The position numbers and the translations under genes were made by a program. The notes beneath the pieces were generated by a model. That model was not told the origin of the DNA. It did not search any database and saw only the letters and a program-made list of their open reading frames with translations. Below, piece by piece: positions 42,891-51,614 of a DNA stretch of 64,000 nucleotides; the stretch's first letter is position 1; each line of letters begins with the position of its first letter. This DNA comes from Chryseobacterium jejuense. Its GTDB lineage: Bacteria; Bacteroidota; Bacteroidia; Flavobacteriales; Weeksellaceae. The stretch lies in the NCBI RefSeq assembly GCF_900100075.1, contig NZ_FNEG01000003.1:461978-525977 (forward strand). The letters are read 5' to 3'.

Positions 42891-43460
42891 CTACGGCATA
42901 AGAACCGTATCTATTACGTGAATAACCCCGTTAGACTGATTCACGTCTGCAATGGTTACTTTAGCACTGTTTCCTTTCGCATCTTTTATATAAAGATCTT
43001 TTCCTTTCGTCCAGAAAGTAAGTTCCTCGCCCTGTACTGTTTTCATCATGCTTTTTCCGTTTCCAGCTTTCACTGCGGCCCAGATTTCTTTAGCACTGTA
43101 TCTTCCAGGTAGAACATGATAGGTAAGTATGCTTGTAAGCATCGTTTTATTTTCGGGTTTCACCAGGGTTTCTACTGTCCCTTTTGGAAGTTTTGCAAAT
43201 GCTGCATCTGTAGGTGCCAGCACGGTAAAAGGTCCTTTACCCTCCAGTGTTTCTACCAATCCTGCTGCTTTTACGGCAGCTACTAAAGTTTTATGATCTT
43301 TAGAATTGACGGCATTTTCAATAATGTTTTTAGATGGATACATAGGAGCACCTCCTACCATTACTGTTTTTTCTTTCATCATCTGTGCAGTTACCTTCCC
43401 ACTAAATGCAAATGATAAAGCTACCATTGCTAAAACTGTGATTTTTGACTGTGTGTTCAT
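42891..43460 (-). CDS. Fasciclin-domain secreted protein
   Basis: I use the ATG at 43460 (MNTQSKITVLAMVALSFAFSGKVTAQ), a clear signal peptide; the ATG at 43508 adds sixteen residues. The 189-residue product then has one FAS1 domain: IENAVNSKDHKTLVAAVKAAGLVETLEGKGPFTVLAPTDAAFAKL (H1 box) and LTSILTYHVLPGRYSAKEI, ending SNGVIHVIDTVLMP (H2 box). FAS1 domains mediate adhesion. In actinobacteria the SigK/RskA pair controls FAS1 proteins; here an ECF/anti-sigma-K-type pair lies nearby, and a promoter-like motif is shared with msrB. Confidence 0.92.
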   Translation of the reverse strand: MNTQSKITVLAMVALSFAFSGKVTAQMMKEKTVMVGGAPMYPSKNIIENAVNSKDHKTLVAAVKAAGLVETLEGKGPFTVLAPTDAAFAKLPKGTVETLVKPENKTMLTSILTYHVLPGRYSAKEIWAAVKAGNGKSMMKTVQGEELTFWTKGKDLYIKDAKGNSAKVTIADVNQSNGVIHVIDTVLMP

Positions 43461-43496
43461 TGTAATGTTTTTTAATGAATTATTATTAATTTGTGT

Positions 43497-43513
43497 TCTT
43501 AATGTCATTTACG
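43497..43513 (-). promoter_or_regulatory. Candidate ECF-sigma promoter motif upstream of the fasciclin gene
   Basis: Minus strand reads CGTAAATGACATTAAGA, 15 of 17 identical to the motif before msrB (44118-44134) and placed about 37 bases before the start. Confidence 0.5.
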
Positions 43514-43573
43514 AGTTTGGTTTTGTTTTAGATTGAAAAAAGATGAAATATTTTGTAAATGACATGTAATCAG

Positions 43574-44095
43574 TTATTTAATTTTGTTGTTAGGAGTGAA
43601 ATCAAGACAAATAGAGTTCATACAGAATCTTTTTCCGGTGGGTTTGGGGCCATCATCGAAAATATGGCCAAGATGAGAATTACATCTTCCGCATAAGACC
43701 TCTGTTCGTACCATTTGGTAAGAAGTATCTTTTTTGTATTTCACACTGTTTTTACGGATGGGTTGGTAAAACGATGGCCATCCACAGGTGGTAGCAAATT
43801 TTGAAGTGGAAAGAAATAATGGGTTTCCACATACAGCACAGTAATACGTTCCTTTTTCATCAAGTTCATCATATTTTCCTGTAAAGGCTGTTTCTGTTGC
43901 TCCTTCTCTAGCTACCTGGTACAGTTCAGGCTTCAAAATCTTCTTCCATTCAGAGTTATCTACATTCAGTATATTCTCTGCGGTGTTGGAGTAGTAAGGA
44001 TTCCGGATTCTGAAATGATCGGTTTGTGCTTTATATTTCCCGGCAGTAATTGTTATGATACCGATTAAAACGATTTTTGATAGTAAGTTTTTCAT
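43574..44095 (-). CDS. msrB: Peptide-methionine (R)-S-oxide reductase MsrB, exported
   Basis: The 173-residue protein has a signal peptide (MKNLLSKIVLIGIITITAGKYKA) and a complete MsrB domain: GTYYCAVCGNPLF and EVLCGRCNSHLGHIFDDGP hold the two zinc CxxC pairs, WPSFYQPI is the substrate-pocket segment, and RFCMNSICLDF carries the catalytic Cys. The enzyme repairs methionine-R-sulfoxide in periplasmic or envelope proteins with a thiol donor. It is divergent from the ECF sigma gene and lies 66 bases upstream of the fasciclin gene region, next to the ferritin-like genes. Confidence 0.93.
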   Translation of the reverse strand: MKNLLSKIVLIGIITITAGKYKAQTDHFRIRNPYYSNTAENILNVDNSEWKKILKPELYQVAREGATETAFTGKYDELDEKGTYYCAVCGNPLFLSTSKFATTCGWPSFYQPIRKNSVKYKKDTSYQMVRTEVLCGRCNSHLGHIFDDGPKPTGKRFCMNSICLDFTPNNKIK

Positions 44096-44117
44096 ATTTA
44101 ATAATTTTTAAATATTG

Positions 44118-44134
44118 TCTTAAAATCATTTACG
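44118..44134 (-). promoter_or_regulatory. Candidate ECF-sigma promoter motif upstream of msrB
   Basis: Minus strand reads CGTAAATGATTTTAAGA, differing from the fasciclin motif at two positions, 23 bases before the msrB start. Confidence 0.5.
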
Positions 44135-44185
44135 AAATAAAAGATTATTTGGATTTTGTTTGATGTATGTATTATTTTATTACAT

Positions 44186-44755
44186 TTGAGCAGAAAAATA
44201 AAAATTATTAAAACAACCTATTCTGAAGAAGAACTTATCGTTTTATTAAAAGAAAAAAACGAAAACGGGTTTCATTATCTGTATGATCACTATTCCGGTG
44301 CATTGTATGGAATTGTTCTTCGTATTGTTCAGTCTAAAGAATATGCTGAAGAAGTAATTCAGGATGTTTTTGTTAAAATTTGGAATTCTATTCATCAGTA
44401 TGATGCCTCTAAAGGGAGATTTTATACCTGGATCATTAATATTGCCAGAAACACTGCTATAGATTATCTAAAATCTAAAGGATTTCAAAACGAGCTTAAA
44501 AACCAACCCCTTCCCGATTTCGTATATAATAGTACAGAACTTTCAACAGTCAATAATTCAGTTGATTATATTGGATTTGACAATGTTCTTGAAAATCTGG
44601 AAGTTGATAAACAGGAACTCATCAATCTTTCATATTATCAGGGATATACCCAGCATGAGATTTCTGAAAAGCTGAAGATACCGCTTGGGACAGTAAAAAC
44701 AAAAATGCGGAATGCATTAATGAAATTAAAGGACTTGTTAAAAGATTATCAATAA
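44186..44755 (+). CDS. ECF RNA polymerase sigma factor (SigK-like)
   Basis: There is no ATG start; TTG at 44186 gives MSRKIKIIKTTYSEEELIVLLK (189 residues) and an earlier TTG at 44156 adds ten residues, so the start is uncertain. Region 2 is NGFHYLYDHYSGALYGIVLRIVQSKEYAEEVIQDVFVKIWNSIHQYDASKGRFYTWIINIARNTAIDYL and region 4 ends INLSYYQGYTQHEISEKLKIPLGTVKTKMRNALMKLKDLL, the canonical ECF helix-turn-helix. The anti-sigma gene starts two bases after its stop. Divergent orientation to msrB makes this the likely regulator of the stress genes at 41-44 kb. Confidence 0.9.
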   Translation: MSRKIKIIKTTYSEEELIVLLKEKNENGFHYLYDHYSGALYGIVLRIVQSKEYAEEVIQDVFVKIWNSIHQYDASKGRFYTWIINIARNTAIDYLKSKGFQNELKNQPLPDFVYNSTELSTVNNSVDYIGFDNVLENLEVDKQELINLSYYQGYTQHEISEKLKIPLGTVKTKMRNALMKLKDLLKDYQ

Positions 44756-44756
44756 A

Positions 44757-45563
44757 TTGAACACTAAAGAATACATATCATCCGGAATTATAGAATCTTA
44801 TATTCTAGGTCATGCTTCTCCTGAGGAAGCAGGCATTTTGGAGTGTGTGATGAAGAACAATGCTGAAGTAAAAGCCGCTTATGAAGAGGCCCAAAAAACG
44901 TTGGAAGATCTTGCTACAGTACAGGCTGTAACACCTCCAAGTGATTTGAAGTCTAAAATTTGGGACAAAATTCAGATGGAACAGAATGTAGAAGAAGAAA
45001 AGCCATTTTCTCCGAAAATTTCTGTTACGCCTTCTCTGGAAGTGCCTGAAATTAAAAAGAATACTCCTTGGAAAACTTTAGGTATTGCTGCTTCTGTTTT
45101 ATTTTTAGCAAGTGTTGCCGGAAATCTTTTTTGGGTCAGTAAGCAATCTGAAGTACAAAAAGAAATGGCAGTAATGAAGACTGAGAAACAATCTCAGGAT
45201 TTGGCCATGCAGAAGATGAACCAGAAAATAACCATGTTTTCTAACCCTGATATGCAAATGGTCATGTTAAATGGTGTAGAAAATCATAAGGATGCTAAGG
45301 CAATGGTTTTCTGGGATAAAAAAACAAAAGAAGTTTACCTTAATGCAGAAAAATTACCTAAGGCTCCTACAGGAATGCAGTATCAGCTTTGGGCTATAGA
45401 AGACGGAAAACCCGTAAATGCTGGAATGTATTCGGAAGATAAAGACAGCCAGATTGCATTGGCCAGTATTTCAAAAGCACAGGCTTTTGCAATTACTTTG
45501 GAAAAAGAAGGAGGAAGTTCTGTTCCAACAATGGAGAATATGTTTGTAATGGGAGAAATATAA
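44757..45563 (+). CDS. Anti-sigma factor with anti-sigma-K (RskA) domain
   Basis: TTG start 2 bases after the sigma stop; 268 residues. The N-terminal cytoplasmic part (1-90) binds sigma (SSGIIESYILGHASPEEAGILECVMKNNAEVKAAYEE); one transmembrane helix spans about 104-122 (TLGIAASVLFLASVAGNLFWV); and the C-terminal periplasmic part (about 150-268) has the RskA-type segment AKAMVFWDKKTKEVYLNAEKLPKAPTGMQYQLWAIEDGKPVNAGMY. It holds the sigma factor at the membrane and releases it on stress. No HCC zinc motif is visible. Confidence 0.88.
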   Translation: MNTKEYISSGIIESYILGHASPEEAGILECVMKNNAEVKAAYEEAQKTLEDLATVQAVTPPSDLKSKIWDKIQMEQNVEEEKPFSPKISVTPSLEVPEIKKNTPWKTLGIAASVLFLASVAGNLFWVSKQSEVQKEMAVMKTEKQSQDLAMQKMNQKITMFSNPDMQMVMLNGVENHKDAKAMVFWDKKTKEVYLNAEKLPKAPTGMQYQLWAIEDGKPVNAGMYSEDKDSQIALASISKAQAFAITLEKEGGSSVPTMENMFVMGEI

Positions 45564-45614
45564 AGAAATAGATTAGAATTAGTAATATTTTCACTCTCTA
45601 AATAATGAAAAAAC

Positions 45615-45638
45615 AAAAGCATCCAATCGGATGCTTTT
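45615..45638. terminator. Bidirectional terminator between the anti-sigma gene and metE
   Basis: AAAAGCATCC and GGATGCTTTT form a 10-bp stem around AATC, followed by GAATTTTT. Almost the same structure occurs at 41182-41206. Confidence 0.85.
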
Positions 45639-45662
45639 GAATTTTTATGGACTTGAAAATAG

Positions 45663-47966
45663 TTAAGATGCAAATTCTACAGAAGCTTCTTTAGCAGCGG
45701 CCACCATCGCAATTAAAGCCTTTTCAGTTTCTTCCCAATGTCTGGTTTTTAAACCGCAATCAGGATTTACCCAAAGTTGCTTCGCAGGAATTACCTGTTG
45801 AGCTTTAATGAGTAATTCTGTCATTTCTTCCTTAGATGGAACTCTTGGCGAGTGAATGTCATATACTCCCGGACCAATTTCATTAGGATATTTGAAGTCT
45901 GCAAAAGCGTGTAAAAGCTCCATTTGCGATCTCGAACATTCTATTGTAATCACATCAGCATCCATATCTGCAATATTCTTAATGATGTCATTAAATTCAG
46001 AATAACACATATGGGTATGGATTTGGGTAGTGTCTTCTACTCCACTGGCAGATATTTTAAACGCTTCTACAGCCCATTTCAGGTAATTCTGCCAGTCCGT
46101 TTTTCGCAATGGAAGTCCTTCACGGATAGCCGGTTCATCAATCTGAATAATTCTGATTCCAGCCTTCTCCAGATCCTGAACTTCATCACGAATGGCCAAA
46201 GCAATCTGTTTACAGGTTTCAGAACGAGGTTGGTCGTCACGTACAAATGACCATTGTAAAATAGTAACAGGACCTGTTAACATTCCTTTTACCCATTGAT
46301 TGGTTTGAGATTGGGCATATTGAGACCAGTAAACCGTCATAGGTTCCGGACGGAAAACGTCTCCGAAAATGATCGGTGGCTTTACACAGCGGCTTCCGTA
46401 GCTTTGTACCCAGCCATTTTTAGTGAAAATAAACCCTTTCAGTTGCTCTCCGAAATATTCCACCATATCATTACGCTCATACTCTCCATGAACAAGTACA
46501 TCAATTCCAATGTCTTCCTGCCAACGGATGGTTCTCTGGGTTTCCCCCTTTAATAAAGCATCATATTGTTCTGCCGTTAATTCTCCTTTTTTGAATTTTG
46601 CTCTCCAGCTTCTTACTTCGGCTGTCTGCGGGAACGAACCAATCGTAGTTGTTGGAAATAATGGAAGCTGTAATGCCTTTTGCTGCTCTTCCTTTCTGAT
46701 ATCGAAAGGATTTTTTCTCTGTGAGTCTTGTTCCGTAACGGATGCTGCTCTTAGCTTTACTTCTTCATTATGGATGAGTGGAGATGTTTTTCTGTCTGAA
46801 ACCGCCTTTTTATTATCTTCAAAATCCTGTAGAATATGATGGTCGGTTGTTCCTGAAGCTAATTCTTTAAGGGTAACCACTTCTTTTACCTTTTGTTTGG
46901 CGAAGGCCAGCCAGTTTTTTATTTCAGGATTAAGGTTTGTTTCAAAATCTAAATCACATGGTGAATGCAACAGAGAGCTGGACGGAGCGATAAAAATCCT
47001 TTCAGATCCTAGTTTTTCAGCAGCTTTTGTAATAAAAGACAACGATTTTTCATAATCATTTTTCCAGATGTTTCTTCCATCTACCACTCCCAGAGATAAA
47101 CTCAGGCTTTCAGGGATAGCATGAAGAACGTCTTCCAACTGTTCCGGGTTTCTTACCAGGTCAATATGCAATACATTCACCGGAAGTGAAACAGCAAGTG
47201 GTAAATTATTCTTTAATCCTTCAAAATAAGTGGCTACAATGAATTTAAGTTTTGGAAACAGTCTTCTTAGCTCGGCATATACAAAAGTATAGGCTTCTTT
47301 TGCCTTTTCAGTAATATCTAATGCAAGGAATGGTTCATCAAACTGAATCCATTCTGCCCCTTGAGTCTGAAGTTTGGATAGTATCTCAATATAAACAGAG
47401 AGTAGATTGTGAGCAAGATCCAGTTTATCAAATCCCTCTTCTTTTTCTTTTCCTAACAGGACATATGAAACCAAACCGATAATCACAGGCTTTGCATTGA
47501 TTCCTGCCTGTTTTGCTCCTGCAAATTCATTGAATATTTTATCTGAACTAAGCTTAAACCTTTGGTTTTTATAAAATTCAGGAACAATATAATGGTAATT
47601 GGTATCGAACCATTTGGTCATTTCCATGGCTGTAATATCCAATCCGTCTTTCTGGTAACCTCTTGCCATAGCAAAATAAAAATCCAGTTCAGAATTGTTT
47701 TTTTTAAGGGCTACTTCATGATAACGAGTTGGAATAGCACCTACTACCAGGCTCATATCCAGCACCTGATCGTAATAAGAAAAATCATTACACGGAATAA
47801 GATCTATCCCAGCTTCTTTCTGAAGGTTCCAGTTCTGGCTGCAGATATTTCTTCCTGCTGTAAGAAGTTCTTCCAAAACAATTTTACCTGACCAATACTG
47901 TTCGCAGGCTTTCTTAAGTTCTCTTTTGCTACCAATACGCGGATAGCCCAGAATGTGAGTTTGCAT
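45663..47966 (-). CDS. metE: Cobalamin-independent methionine synthase MetE
   Basis: Start at 47966, giving MQTHILGYPRIGSKRELKKA (767 residues, normal length); the long 5' frame to 48107 is leader. The N-terminal half begins with the ILGYPRIGSKRELK homocysteine-binding opening; the C-terminal half contains TTTIGSFPQTAEVRSWR, RNDMVEYFGEQL, the zinc ligands in IHTHMCYSEF (His and Cys), ITIECSRSQ (Glu) and VNPDCGLKTR (Cys), and QIDEPAIREGLPLR. The enzyme transfers the methyl group of methyltetrahydrofolate polyglutamate to homocysteine. A cobalamin riboswitch upstream should shut it off when vitamin B12 is available. Confidence 0.97.
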   Translation of the reverse strand: MQTHILGYPRIGSKRELKKACEQYWSGKIVLEELLTAGRNICSQNWNLQKEAGIDLIPCNDFSYYDQVLDMSLVVGAIPTRYHEVALKKNNSELDFYFAMARGYQKDGLDITAMEMTKWFDTNYHYIVPEFYKNQRFKLSSDKIFNEFAGAKQAGINAKPVIIGLVSYVLLGKEKEEGFDKLDLAHNLLSVYIEILSKLQTQGAEWIQFDEPFLALDITEKAKEAYTFVYAELRRLFPKLKFIVATYFEGLKNNLPLAVSLPVNVLHIDLVRNPEQLEDVLHAIPESLSLSLGVVDGRNIWKNDYEKSLSFITKAAEKLGSERIFIAPSSSLLHSPCDLDFETNLNPEIKNWLAFAKQKVKEVVTLKELASGTTDHHILQDFEDNKKAVSDRKTSPLIHNEEVKLRAASVTEQDSQRKNPFDIRKEEQQKALQLPLFPTTTIGSFPQTAEVRSWRAKFKKGELTAEQYDALLKGETQRTIRWQEDIGIDVLVHGEYERNDMVEYFGEQLKGFIFTKNGWVQSYGSRCVKPPIIFGDVFRPEPMTVYWSQYAQSQTNQWVKGMLTGPVTILQWSFVRDDQPRSETCKQIALAIRDEVQDLEKAGIRIIQIDEPAIREGLPLRKTDWQNYLKWAVEAFKISASGVEDTTQIHTHMCYSEFNDIIKNIADMDADVITIECSRSQMELLHAFADFKYPNEIGPGVYDIHSPRVPSKEEMTELLIKAQQVIPAKQLWVNPDCGLKTRHWEETEKALIAMVAAAKEASVEFAS

Positions 47967-48154
47967 TTTTACAAATTTTAGATTACACTTTATTTTAAAG
48001 CTCTTTAAAATGCTTCGGAATGCTTTGTAGGGTAAGAAAATCTCTGAAGTCAATGATACAGGCAAATAATACAATTCTCCAAAAGGAAAATGCATTGCCA
48101 ATATCATCTGTATGACTCAAAAGCTTCAGACCGCGAAAGCATTGTCAATTCAGT

Positions 48155-48320
48155 AAAGGCAGGTCTCCTGACTTGTAACAGTTTCCGTCATCCTTCCCGC
48201 TTTTTAGCAGTGGATATCCAAGGACAGAAACCTTTGGTGTGTTACTTACAGTTGCGCGACAGCTCGTGATTCTCACACGATTCCCTATTAATCTACGTTA
48301 AGTAAAACCTTTCCTGTTTG
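48155..48320 (-). promoter_or_regulatory. Cobalamin riboswitch upstream of metE
   Basis: On the minus strand the leader carries the class-I cobalamin element in order: an AGGGAATCGTG strand with GTGAGAATCACGAGCTGTCGC, CGCAACTGTAAGTAAC, the ATCCACTG (B12-box-like CCACTG) segment, CGGGAAGGATGACGG and the closing AGTCAGGAGACCTGCC. Cobalamin binding would reduce expression of metE. Confidence 0.9.
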
Positions 48321-48462
48321 ATGAAGATGGTAAAGAACTGATCTATTATCAATATTAAGTTTAATAATAGATTTTAATTTTGTGTAAATTTACTTAAACA
48401 GAATATATGATCAATTAAAAGTATTTTATTCAGTTAATTTAGCTTTAATAATGTATTTATAA

Positions 48463-48516
48463 AGAATATAATTCTGTAAATTTGAATGATTTTAAACCAT
48501 AAAAGAATAATATTCT
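48463..48516 (+). promoter_or_regulatory. Lrp promoter with two palindromic operators
   Basis: Two near-perfect palindromes of the type AGAATwwwATTCT lie at 48463-48475 (one mismatched pair) and 48504-48516 (perfect), 41 bases apart. The -7 element TAAATTTG at 48477-48484 lies between them. The second one ends directly before the GTG start at 48517, so binding would act on its own promoter. Confidence 0.6.
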
Positions 48517-48978
48517 GTGGAACAACTTGATGATAAGGATATAAAACTGCTGAAATTGCTTCAGAACAATGCAAAATTAACGGTTAAAGAACTGGCCAAG
48601 GAAATTAACTTGTCTCCTTCTCCTGTTTTTGAAAGAGTAAAAAGGCTGGAACAGGAAGGTTTTGTGAAAAGATATGCAGCTATTTTGGATGCTGAAAAGC
48701 TTAACCGTGGATTTACGGTATTTTGTCAGATCAAATTAAAGATCCATGATCGGTCTGTAGGATATGATTTTGTAAAAGAAATCCTGGAAATTGAGGAAGT
48801 GGCAGAATGCTATAATATTTCCGGAGATTTTGATTTTCTGCTGAAAGTTCAGGTCCGGGATATGAAACATTACCAGGACTTTGTATTTAATAAGCTTGGA
48901 TCTGTAGACTCTATAGGAAGCACCCACAGTACCTTTGTGATGGCTGAAGTAAAGAATAATCAAGGAATAACTTTGTAA
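48517..48978 (+). CDS. Lrp/AsnC-family transcriptional regulator
   Basis: GTG start; 153 residues. The N-terminal helix-turn-helix (1-60) is LDDKDIKLLKLLQNNAKLTVKELAKEINLSPSPVFERVKRLEQEGFVKRYAAIL, the signature of Lrp. The C-terminal RAM domain (about 65-145) reads FTVFCQIKLKIHD, EILEIEEVAECYNISGDFDFLLKVQVRDMKHYQDF and is the amino-acid-sensing and oligomerisation part. It is divergent from metE across a 550-base region that includes the riboswitch, so it may also regulate metE or methionine metabolism. Confidence 0.93.
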   Translation: MEQLDDKDIKLLKLLQNNAKLTVKELAKEINLSPSPVFERVKRLEQEGFVKRYAAILDAEKLNRGFTVFCQIKLKIHDRSVGYDFVKEILEIEEVAECYNISGDFDFLLKVQVRDMKHYQDFVFNKLGSVDSIGSTHSTFVMAEVKNNQGITL

Positions 48979-49070
48979 AAAAGTTAGTTTCAAAAGATTG
49001 GGATAAAGTTCCTCCATTCAATGACTGTAGAACGTCTATCTTACGAAGAAGCTTTATCCCAAAATGTAAA

Positions 49071-51461
49071 TTATATTGTTATTTTGACACCAGCTGAGAT
49101 ATTAATCCCCGGCAACGGGCTTAGAAACTTTAATTGTGAGTTTTGAAGTCTTGCTTCAGAATTAAGCAGATTATTCCCCATGATATAATACTCCAAATTA
49201 CCTATTCCTAGGCTATTATCCTTATAAGAAACACGGACATTAAGCAACGAAAATGCAGGCATTGGAAGCTCAGGGTTAATATTCTTTCCTAAATATTTCT
49301 GTTTTAAATAATGGTCCAAAGCAATATTGATGCTGAAGTTCTGTATATTTCCTTCCAGATTGAAACCAAAACGGCTGGTAGGCATATTAGGCATATAATC
49401 ACCATCGCTCCATTTTCTTATTGAGCTGTCTGCAACACTGATGTTTCTTACCAGGTCATAATAACCCCCTATTTCCCATTTTCCTATTTTGTTAAGATTA
49501 AATTTATAAGCAGCTTCTGCTTCTATTCCATTGATTTCAGTATCGTCAGAACGCCATTCTTTGACAAGGAAAACTTCCCGGGAAATTCCGGTATGGGCAA
49601 GATAGATATAGTTTTTGTAGAAGGTATGATACCAGTTGGCAGATACACGAATATTCTTCAGATTGATTCCTGCGCCTAATTCTATTGTTCTTGCTGTTTC
49701 TTTATCCAATCTGTCATCTCCGTTTTCTTCTGTAAGAATTGCAAAGTGATTATTTCCTGCGTAAAGCTCATTCACTTCGGGAGCTCTTTCCGAATGGTTA
49801 TACTGAGCTTTTAGATAGGCTTTTTTAAAGATATTCCATTGGGCGGAAGTGTGCAGCTGATGAAGTATAAAATCCCTGTCGTTAAGTTGTCCTCCAGAAA
49901 GTCCACGACTTCTTACATATTTATTATCTGCATCTGCTCTACGCTGAATATGGTCATTTCTATAACCCAAATCAAGCTGAATGCTTTTAAAGTCAAGATG
50001 CTGCATCGTGAATATTCCGATTTCACGGCTTATATTATTGGGTAAGTATCTCTGTTTCCCATCCCCGGTCATATTTCTGTACTGAATTTCAAGACCTGTG
50101 GTTCCACTCAGGAATTTCCATTTCTGTTGTACAATTTCTAAACGTCCATTGTGTTGATTCACTTCGAATTGATTGGCGCGCTGAAGATCAATAAGTTCCG
50201 CATTTTTTGAAAATACACCCATATAATTTAATTTGATACTGGAAATTGGAAAGCCTGTAAATTGATAAGCAGATTCGAACATTGCTTTATGAGATAAGCT
50301 CCTGATGTTGATCGGAAGGTAATCTATTTTTGGCTGAGGTTTTCCATGAGAATGCTGAGGCATTTTGGGAAGAGCGTAACCGGGAACTCCAAAATAGGAA
50401 TACGAATTTTGATAAGCACCTCCTGCATAAAACGATTTTTCTACGTAACTTGTTCCAACATAAAATGAATTGCTTTCTGAATGGCTGTTTGGAATAACTC
50501 CATCTTTTGTTTGAACATAGTCTCTTATATTATTTATTTCATCTCTATAGCGGCCTTTCACAGGATCCTGGCCGGAAACATAAAGCTGATTCTTTGGATT
50601 AGGATAGTGTTTACCATCTGAAGGATTGTAATAGGTAGGACTGAACGTATAAAGATCTCCTTCAGAAAGCTCATATTCTATCATGTGATCTATAGCAAAC
50701 TGACTGATATAAGGAAAAAGGCTTTTGTTAAGTACATGTCTTGAATCTACTTCTACCTGGCAAAGAGATTGTAGAATACTGTTGAATCCTACTAATGAAG
50801 GATCATAACATCTGCTGTCCTTAGATTTTCCGGGAATTCTTACTATTTCTTGTTTTTGATTGGCTGCTCCTACTGTCCACACCCAGTTTTTTGCGATAAT
50901 GCCTTTTGCTGAAAATGCCTGCTTTTGTCCACTATTGCTTCCGCCCTCAAGCAATCCGCGGAAATTTATTTTTTGATCAGGCAATTGGCGGGCAACATAA
51001 TCTGTTTCCACATCAATAGCTCCTCCAATGGCTTTTCCTCCGTAAAGAACTGAGGCTGAGTTTTTATAAATAGTGATATTTTGAACGCTATTCATCTCTA
51101 TATCCGTATTAAAATCCGGACTGATCCCAGAAAGATCATTGACTGAAACTCCGTTTTCCAGTATTTTTACACGGTTTCCACTAAGACTTCGAATAACAGG
51201 TGCACCTGAGTTTGGACCATATCCGGAGTTCTGAATACCTGGAATTTTTCTCAAAGTTTCACCCAGGGTATTGGACTGGATAATATCCAGCTTCTTTCTT
51301 GAAATATTTACGCTGTTATAATCTGATTTTCCCTGTATTTGTATAGATTCTATGTCTTTGACATTCTTCTTTTCAGGATTAAGTTTCTGTGATTTCAGTT
51401 GTGATGGATAATAAATAAGAGTGCCTCCCATCAGAAAATAAAGGGTCTTTTTCATGTGCAT
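49071..51461 (-). CDS. TonB-dependent receptor, ZnuD-like zinc uptake
   Basis: The 796-residue protein has a signal peptide (MHMKKTLYFLMGGTLIYYPSQLKSQ) and a plug domain with KIPGIQNSGYGPNSGAPVIRSLSGNRVKILENG, IEMNSVQNITIYKNSASVLYGGKAIGGAIDVETDY. This wording (GPNS-x-x-P-V-I-R-x-L-x-G-x-R-V-x-I-L-x-N-G) is that of ZnuD and related zinc receptors. A His-rich loop PQHSHGKPQPK lies at about 366-376, and a loop of two Cys (RCYDPSL to LCQVEV) is near 215-236. The barrel ends INISAGVKITI. A Zur-type box lies 41 bases upstream. It should import zinc through the outer membrane. Confidence 0.85.
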   Translation of the reverse strand: MHMKKTLYFLMGGTLIYYPSQLKSQKLNPEKKNVKDIESIQIQGKSDYNSVNISRKKLDIIQSNTLGETLRKIPGIQNSGYGPNSGAPVIRSLSGNRVKILENGVSVNDLSGISPDFNTDIEMNSVQNITIYKNSASVLYGGKAIGGAIDVETDYVARQLPDQKINFRGLLEGGSNSGQKQAFSAKGIIAKNWVWTVGAANQKQEIVRIPGKSKDSRCYDPSLVGFNSILQSLCQVEVDSRHVLNKSLFPYISQFAIDHMIEYELSEGDLYTFSPTYYNPSDGKHYPNPKNQLYVSGQDPVKGRYRDEINNIRDYVQTKDGVIPNSHSESNSFYVGTSYVEKSFYAGGAYQNSYSYFGVPGYALPKMPQHSHGKPQPKIDYLPINIRSLSHKAMFESAYQFTGFPISSIKLNYMGVFSKNAELIDLQRANQFEVNQHNGRLEIVQQKWKFLSGTTGLEIQYRNMTGDGKQRYLPNNISREIGIFTMQHLDFKSIQLDLGYRNDHIQRRADADNKYVRSRGLSGGQLNDRDFILHQLHTSAQWNIFKKAYLKAQYNHSERAPEVNELYAGNNHFAILTEENGDDRLDKETARTIELGAGINLKNIRVSANWYHTFYKNYIYLAHTGISREVFLVKEWRSDDTEINGIEAEAAYKFNLNKIGKWEIGGYYDLVRNISVADSSIRKWSDGDYMPNMPTSRFGFNLEGNIQNFSINIALDHYLKQKYLGKNINPELPMPAFSLLNVRVSYKDNSLGIGNLEYYIMGNNLLNSEARLQNSQLKFLSPLPGINISAGVKITI

Positions 51462-51501
51462 GTTATTTTAATTATCCGACAAATCTAGATAATTAAATTA
51501 A

Positions 51502-51524
51502 TTAATGCAACATTGTTGCTTTAA
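51502..51524. promoter_or_regulatory. Zur-type box upstream of the ZnuD-like receptor
   Basis: A 23-bp palindrome centred at 51513 with core GCAACATTGTTGC; all pairs but one (T/T next to the core) are symmetrical. Its core differs from that at 14421-14433 at one position. Confidence 0.7.
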
Positions 51525-51614
51525 TGAGTTTTTATAAAATATTCTCAGTAAAGCTAAATGACTAGAGGATAGTTGAATATATGTTTATAATTATTAATTT
51601 TTATTTTTTAAAAT

